Assembly (NCBI GenBank): GCA_016710365.1 | Contig: JADJVW010000027.1 | Coordinates: forward strand, 44,405 to 108,404 | Source of the DNA: Candidatus Caldilinea saccharophila | GTDB taxonomy: Bacteria; Chloroflexota; Anaerolineae; Caldilineales; Caldilineaceae | Length of the DNA stretch: 64,000 bases | Reading direction: 5' to 3' | Shown here: piece after piece, positions 60,201 to 64,000 of the stretch | Layout: each line of letters starts with the position of its first letter | Position numbering within the stretch: position 1 is the stretch's first letter | Notes under the pieces: model-generated | Seen by the model: only the letters and a program-made list of their open reading frames with translations | Told to the model about the DNA's origin: nothing | Databases searched by the model: none | Program-made: the position numbers and the translations under genes

Positions 60201-62432
60201 CAGGTGATGTGCTGGCCGGAACGCTGGTGACCTACACGATCACCTTCACGAACACAGGCCCAGGCACGGCGCGCATGGTCGATGTCAAAGATCAACTGCC
60301 GGCCGGCCTCAGCCTGGTCAGCGCCAGCGCGGGACTCTACGGTTTTTGCAGCGGCGCAATCTGCCAGTTCGGCTCGTTGCCGCTCAATGCCTCGCACACC
60401 ATGACCGTTGTGGCCATGGTAGATAGCGCGGCCCTCACAGGCAGTGTGACGAACGTGGCCGCCGTCTACAGTGTGGATGCCAATGATGCTACAACGGCGA
60501 CTGTTGAGACTACCATCAGCACGGCAGCCAGCCTACACATCAGCAAAGTAGCGCTGAACGACCCGGCCTATGCGGGCGGGACGGCGCTCTACCAGATCGT
60601 GGTGAGCAACGACGGGTAAAAGCGATGCACAGAATGTTGTGCTCACCGACACCCTGCCGCTGAGCACAACCTACGTCGGCGGCGACGCAAGTTCACAGCA
60701 AGCGGCAGCGAGATCGTCTGCACCGTCGGTGCACTGGCCGCGGGAGCAAGCCGCAACCTGCTCATCCAGGCCAATGTGGACAGCCTCACCGCAGATGGGA
60801 CAAGCCTGACTAATGTCGTGACGGCGACCAGCCCCACGGCAACAGCGCCAGTGAGCGATACCGCAACCATTACGGTGCGCCAGGCGAACGGCGGCGAGGC
60901 GGATTTGACGATCAGCAAGAGTGGCCCAGACACAGCGATGGCAGGTGAGCAGATCACCTACACGCTGGTCGTAACCAACCGCGGGCCAGCCACGGCGAAC
61001 GATGTTCAAGCTGTGGACGCCCTGCCGGACGGCGTGCGCTTTGTCCGCGCCACCAGCAGCCAGGGCATCTGCGAGTCCGGCGTAAGCTGCCAGCTTGGCA
61101 ACATGGCGCTCGATGCGACGTCAACGATCACGGTCGTCGGCGTGGTGGCCAGCGATGTGGCGACGGGGACGACCCTGGTCAACCTGGCGCGCGTCGATGC
61201 CGCCAACCCGGACACCAATCCGAGCAATAATGCATCTTCAGCCAGCATGATGGTGACCGCCGAAGCATTGATGAGCATTGTCAAAGAGGTTGCACCCTCA
61301 CAGGCAAAGCCGGGCGCCACGGTCACCTATCGCATCGTGGTGACGAACAGCGGACCCAAGCACGGCGGCGAATGTGGTGGTGGCGGACAGCGTACCTGCA
61401 CAACTGCAGAATGTTCTGGTCAGCAGCAGTGCGGGCGGTTGTAGCAACTTCCCGTGCGTACTGGGCAACCTTGCGCCGGACGGCAGCGCCACGATCCTCG
61501 TGGCAGGTGTGGTGGCGCAGAGCGTCACCAGCGCCTTCACCAATACAGCCAGTTTGAGCACAGGCACGGCGCTGGCAAGTGGCAGCGTGACCAGCGACAC
61601 GGCGACGGTGAATGTCACGGCGCAGGCTGACCTGGCCTTTGCCCTGGCAAGCACGCCGACGACCATCGCCGGCACAACTGCCCTCGTGACGGCGACCGTG
61701 AGCAACCATGGGCCAAGCGCGGCAGAGGGTGCGGTAGTGACCATCACCCTGCCGCCAGGAACCAGCTACACCAGCGAGAATCTGCCCGCGGGCTGGAGCG
61801 TGGCGTCCAGTGTCGGCGCCACCGTCGTACTGACGACCAGCAACAGCCTGGCCTCCGGCTCGAGTGTGGGACCTGGCGCTTACGGTAGCCATCGAGCCAA
61901 CGGTGCAGCCGGGGACGAGTCTGCAATTCAGCGGTGTGGTGACGGCGCTCACCAACGACCCGAATCCAATCAACAACAGCGATAATGTCGATCTGAGTGT
62001 GATCGGGCTGGCCGATCTGGTGGTGAGCAAGACCGGTCTGCCGCTGCGACTGCCCGGCGCCATCGTCACCTACACGGTCGTCGTGGACGAACCACGGACC
62101 GACCGCAGCTTTCCTGCGACATCAAGGACACACTGCCGGGCGGCATCACGTTCCAGCATGCGACGCTCGCCGCGCCGATGGGTCGCGTGACCAGCTGCGC
62201 CGCGACCATCTGCCAGACGGCTGGCACGCTTGCTGTCAGCGAAGTGGTGACGATAACGGGTGTCGGCATTATCGGCGCTGCGGTGGCAAATGCCGCGGTG
62301 CTGACCAACACCGCTTCTGCCTTTACCGACGGGGTGACGCCAGACCCGAATCGGCCAACAACCAGGCTCCCTGCCGACGACCATTACGACGGCGGCGGCG
62401 TTGCGCGTGTCCAAGGTGGCGTTGAATAACCC
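42297..62432 (+). CDS. Giant secreted DUF11-repeat surface protein, incomplete, several frameshifts
   Basis: At least ~6,700 codons once indels are corrected (breaks near 48,325; 49,175; 60,615; 60,685; 61,355; 61,868; 62,090; 62,360). The start ATG is at 42,297, with a GTG alternative at 42,291. The hydrophobic segment LVNLLMVFSMLSSMMSPL with a long n-region looks like an export signal. A Pro/Thr linker leads to diverse Ig-like domains (42.9-48.5 kb). Two LamG-like domains lie at about 48,590-49,100 and 50,895-51,400 (both with RWYH(F/V)EVR...FDDxLVTR). From ~52.7 kb come DUF11 domains with the pattern LxIxK...AGxxxTYTxxVTNxGP...LPxG, most having two Cys per domain. No C-terminal anchor is visible because the gene is cut by the AT-rich foreign sequence at ~62,432. 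Probable role: cell-surface adhesin or stalk. Confidence 0.85.
48590..49100 (+). other. LamG/concanavalin-like domain 1 within the giant protein
   Basis: Begins FFERNFNSGSVADWTTSGGAW, continues LGLIFRAQSASQYYRLRW and RWYHVEVRVTGNRFRVYIDG, and ends FDDALVTRL. This is the jelly-roll pattern of LamG/DUF1080-like glycan- or protein-binding modules. Confidence 0.7.
50895..51400 (+). other. LamG/concanavalin-like domain 2 within the giant protein
   Basis: Begins LLQENFNAGAAGWSSSNGAW, continues GLVFRVQDSNNYYRFVW and RWYHFEVRAVGNQFTIYRDG, and ends FDDVLVTRM. It is clearly paralogous to domain 1, and both are preceded by CxA and followed by GCTVxxGDLVTYTLTISNQ. Confidence 0.7.
54962..62432 (+). repeat. 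Higher-order seven-domain DUF11 super-repeat
   Basis: The same ordered set of seven DUF11 domains recurs. Equivalent first domains begin near 54,962 (FAISKQQIAPAG), 57,555 (LLIDKAQVTANP) and 60,162 (FVIVKQQAAPAG), about 2.6 kb apart. A fourth begins near 62,012 (LVVSKTGLPLRL), only 1.85 kb later, so two domains appear missing from the third copy. Confidence 0.8.
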
Positions 62433-63614
62433 ACGATCTATGATAACAGCTTTGGGGCTCACAGTATTTGGGTCAAATATTCTATTCCTTCTTTAATCAG
62501 TCTAATGTTTGAATTGAGATTTCCTAACATTCCATTATCAATAAGTCAGAAAGCTTGTTTCCATGTACATAAGTCTCTGATCAGCATTGTCTGCCTCAAT
62601 ACGAATTCGCCTCTGCGCTTGATGTAAACATTCTGTATGGTTCTTCAGGACATTTATTAATAAGATCATCTATCATAACTCCAATATAAGCTTCACTCCT
62701 TTTCAATATCAGAGGTTCTTCTCTTTTTAGTTTAAGCGAAGGCGTTCATCCACTATACATTAAACCTGAGCTGCCGCTTCTTACATAACCTGATGTTCCA
62801 TTGATCGACCGGCTGTATAAAGTCCGAGAGCAGAGCTTGAATTTCAAGAGAAGATTTATCTGATGCGTAGGAAAAAATCATGTTCGACCGCGTAACCCTG
62901 TTTTAATATATTAACTGTTTGAGTCCGGCAATTGTTCTTGCAGCTTTAAGCTGAACTTCAACAGGAAGACTTATAGAAAATCCGTTCATGTAAATCGAAT
63001 CTCCTTCAGAGTCTCCGGTTCGAGAAATATCTGATGCCGCGGCTTTCTGAAAATCTTCAAATCTTATCTTCAATTGAAGGACAATATCTCGGACCCACAC
63101 CTTTAATTCTTCCGGTAAACATAGGCGAATCCTCAAATCCGGTTCTTAAAATTTCATGTGTCATTCATTTTTGTATGAAGTAAGATAACAATCTACCTGT
63201 TTTTGAAAAGAGAAAATTTCCTTTATCTGTTTTATAAGAAAACGGCTGTGGATCTGGTCTGTCTGAATTTCCATTACTCCGAAATCAATAGATTCATAAA
63301 TGTAATCTCGGTGGAGTGCCTGTTTTCAGTCTTCCCGTTTCAAATCAACCTATCTCTACATTCAGATAAGCCGGTAGCAGATTTTCTCCTATCCTTCGCC
63401 TTCGACCTGAGATTTTCAGTATACGCCAACCGCATTTAAAAATGTTCCTGAAGTTATAATGCAGCTTTGATCAAATTCATTTCCTGATTCAGTTTCTATT
63501 CCTTGAATTTCATACTTGTAAATTCGTCTTACAACCTGTCTTTTCAGCAGCAATTGAAGCTTCTACACCTGAATGACCTGCACCGATAACAATTATATCA
63601 AAATATTTTTTCAT
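62433..63614 (-). pseudogene. mnmG: mnmG (gidA) remnant from an AT-rich genome, multiply broken
   Basis: Read on the minus strand from 63,614: MKKYFDIIVIGAGHSGVEAS is the FAD-binding N-terminus of MnmG (tRNA uridine-5-carboxymethylaminomethyl enzyme). After about 30 residues the sequence jumps, with ~100 codons missing, to a segment matching TESGNEFD...TSGTFLNAVG and then FETGRLKTGTPPR. Further down come GDSIYMNGFSISLP and VQLKAARTIAGL (62,903-63,136), and then LKRSEAYIGVMIDDLINKCP with EEPYRMFTSSAE, close to 62,600-62,700. All are in MnmG order but in shifting frames with stops. Base composition differs sharply from the rest of the window. Low-quality assembly or a decayed copy are both possible. 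Confidence 0.85.
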
Positions 63615-63732
63615 AGAATTAATTAAATTTAAACTATTAAATTCTCTTTTTCTATGCAAATTTAATTTTTTATTTATCGTATGGTATTGCAATATCAATC
63701 GTTAAATATATGTTTTTACAGAATTTGTGAAT

Positions 63733-63748
63733 TGTTTCGCATGAAACA
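63733..63748. promoter_or_regulatory. parS-like palindrome
   Basis: TGTTTCGCATGAAACA differs from the ParB-binding consensus TGTTTCACGTGAAACA only in the centre. It lies ~120 bases upstream of the mnmG start. mnmG commonly neighbours rsmG, parA and parB near the origin, so the site fits an origin-proximal segment of the foreign genome. Confidence 0.6.
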
Positions 63749-63942
63749 AAATAGTTAAATGATAAATAAGAAATAAAAAAAGCAAAAATTTATTACACCT
63801 AAGAAGATCAATTTAAGCAAATATATTAAATTATGAAAATTCTACTGCTTACAATCAACTGATGTAATTTTTAAATTTTGGATAATTTATTATAAATTAG
63901 TAACTAGAGACTTCTGAAAAACTAACTCTCCTTGGATTGTCA

Positions 63943-63965
63943 TTCCCGCATGCTCCTGGCGGGAA
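63943..63965. repeat. TTCCCGC/GCGGGAA dispersed-type palindrome
   Basis: TTCCCGC (63,943-63,949) and GCGGGAA (63,959-63,965) flank a 9-base loop, in the context GTCATTCCCGC...GCGGGAATCC. From memory, this repeat style is frequent in intergenic DNA of several Proteobacteria/Desulfobacterota and unlike the repeats in the main contig. Confidence 0.6.
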
Positions 63966-64000
63966 TCCATTTTTAAGATAGTTTTCAATGATTGGATCCC

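Larger units (their letters stand above)
63615..64000. other. AT-rich non-coding tail upstream of the mnmG remnant
   Basis: 386 bases with no gene seen. It contains the parS-like site at 63,733-63,748 and the palindromic repeat at 63,943-63,965. Composition is strongly A/T-rich. Confidence 0.6.

Noticed and set aside
42297..62432. Non-ribosomal peptide synthetase or polyketide synthase as explanation for the giant gene
   Set aside because: No adenylation, ketosynthase or carrier motifs. The repeats are DUF11/Ig-like with export signal and paired Cys.

Overview
The window is mostly one high-GC bacterial chromosome fragment that looks like a Chloroflexota genome of the Caldilineales/Anaerolineae type. 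The grounds are MalT-like LuxR regulators, Thr/Ala/Pro-rich lipoproteins, giant DUF11 repeat proteins, an ECF cobalamin operon and several families of intergenic 'word-repeat' palindromes. This assignment is inference from gene content and style. The last ~1.57 kb (from about 62,432) is AT-rich and carries the remains of an unrelated mnmG on the minus strand, so the contig appears chimeric there. Single-base indels break many otherwise intact genes, often next to short homopolymers. I treat them as probable sequencing or assembly errors, and gene coordinates span the corrected gene.

Layout: 1-4.7 kb holds a partial alpha/beta hydrolase, a small LuxR-associated protein and a MalT-like regulator (all minus). 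4.7-6.6 kb holds a Fur/Zur regulator and a Zn/Mn-binding lipoprotein with a Fur-type operator. 6.7-13.4 kb is the most interesting locus: a cobalamin riboswitch with its own terminator, then a secreted protein joining a DUF4430 domain to prenyltransferase-like alpha/alpha repeats (the two modules of animal intrinsic factor/transcobalamin, in reversed order), a membrane-anchored DUF4430 protein, a complete ECF transporter (S, T, fused A-A') and a PduO-type adenosyltransferase. 13.5-14.1 kb is a VapBC toxin-antitoxin. 14.5-21.5 kb (minus) is a carbohydrate locus: GntR regulator, NamZ-type exo-muramidase, double GNAT, PIG-L deacetylase and an ABC sugar importer, suggesting salvage of peptidoglycan amino sugars. 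21.8-23.7 kb holds a damaged metallo-beta-lactamase-fold protein and an alcohol dehydrogenase. 23.7-28.6 kb is purD, an S10 peptidase, purM and purN. 28.7-33.5 kb holds a glutaminyl cyclase, a hybrid sensor kinase and an AspT-family transporter.

33.7-40.6 kb is a phosphate module, phoB-phoR-pstSCAB, with a six-unit 11-bp-period TTAAC-type box that overlaps the end of phoR and precedes pstS. 41.0-62.4 kb holds a SurA-N/TlpA fusion followed within a few bases by a giant secreted DUF11 protein (at least ~6,700 residues after frameshift correction, incomplete). It contains two LamG-like domains and a higher-order super-repeat of seven DUF11 domains (~2.6 kb). Most DUF11 domains carry a cysteine pair, so the adjacent thioredoxin-foldase fusion may be a dedicated folding factor. 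62.4-64.0 kb is the foreign AT-rich end with mnmG debris, a parS-like palindrome and a GCGGGAA-type repeat.

No rRNA, tRNA, CRISPR array or transposase gene was recognised.
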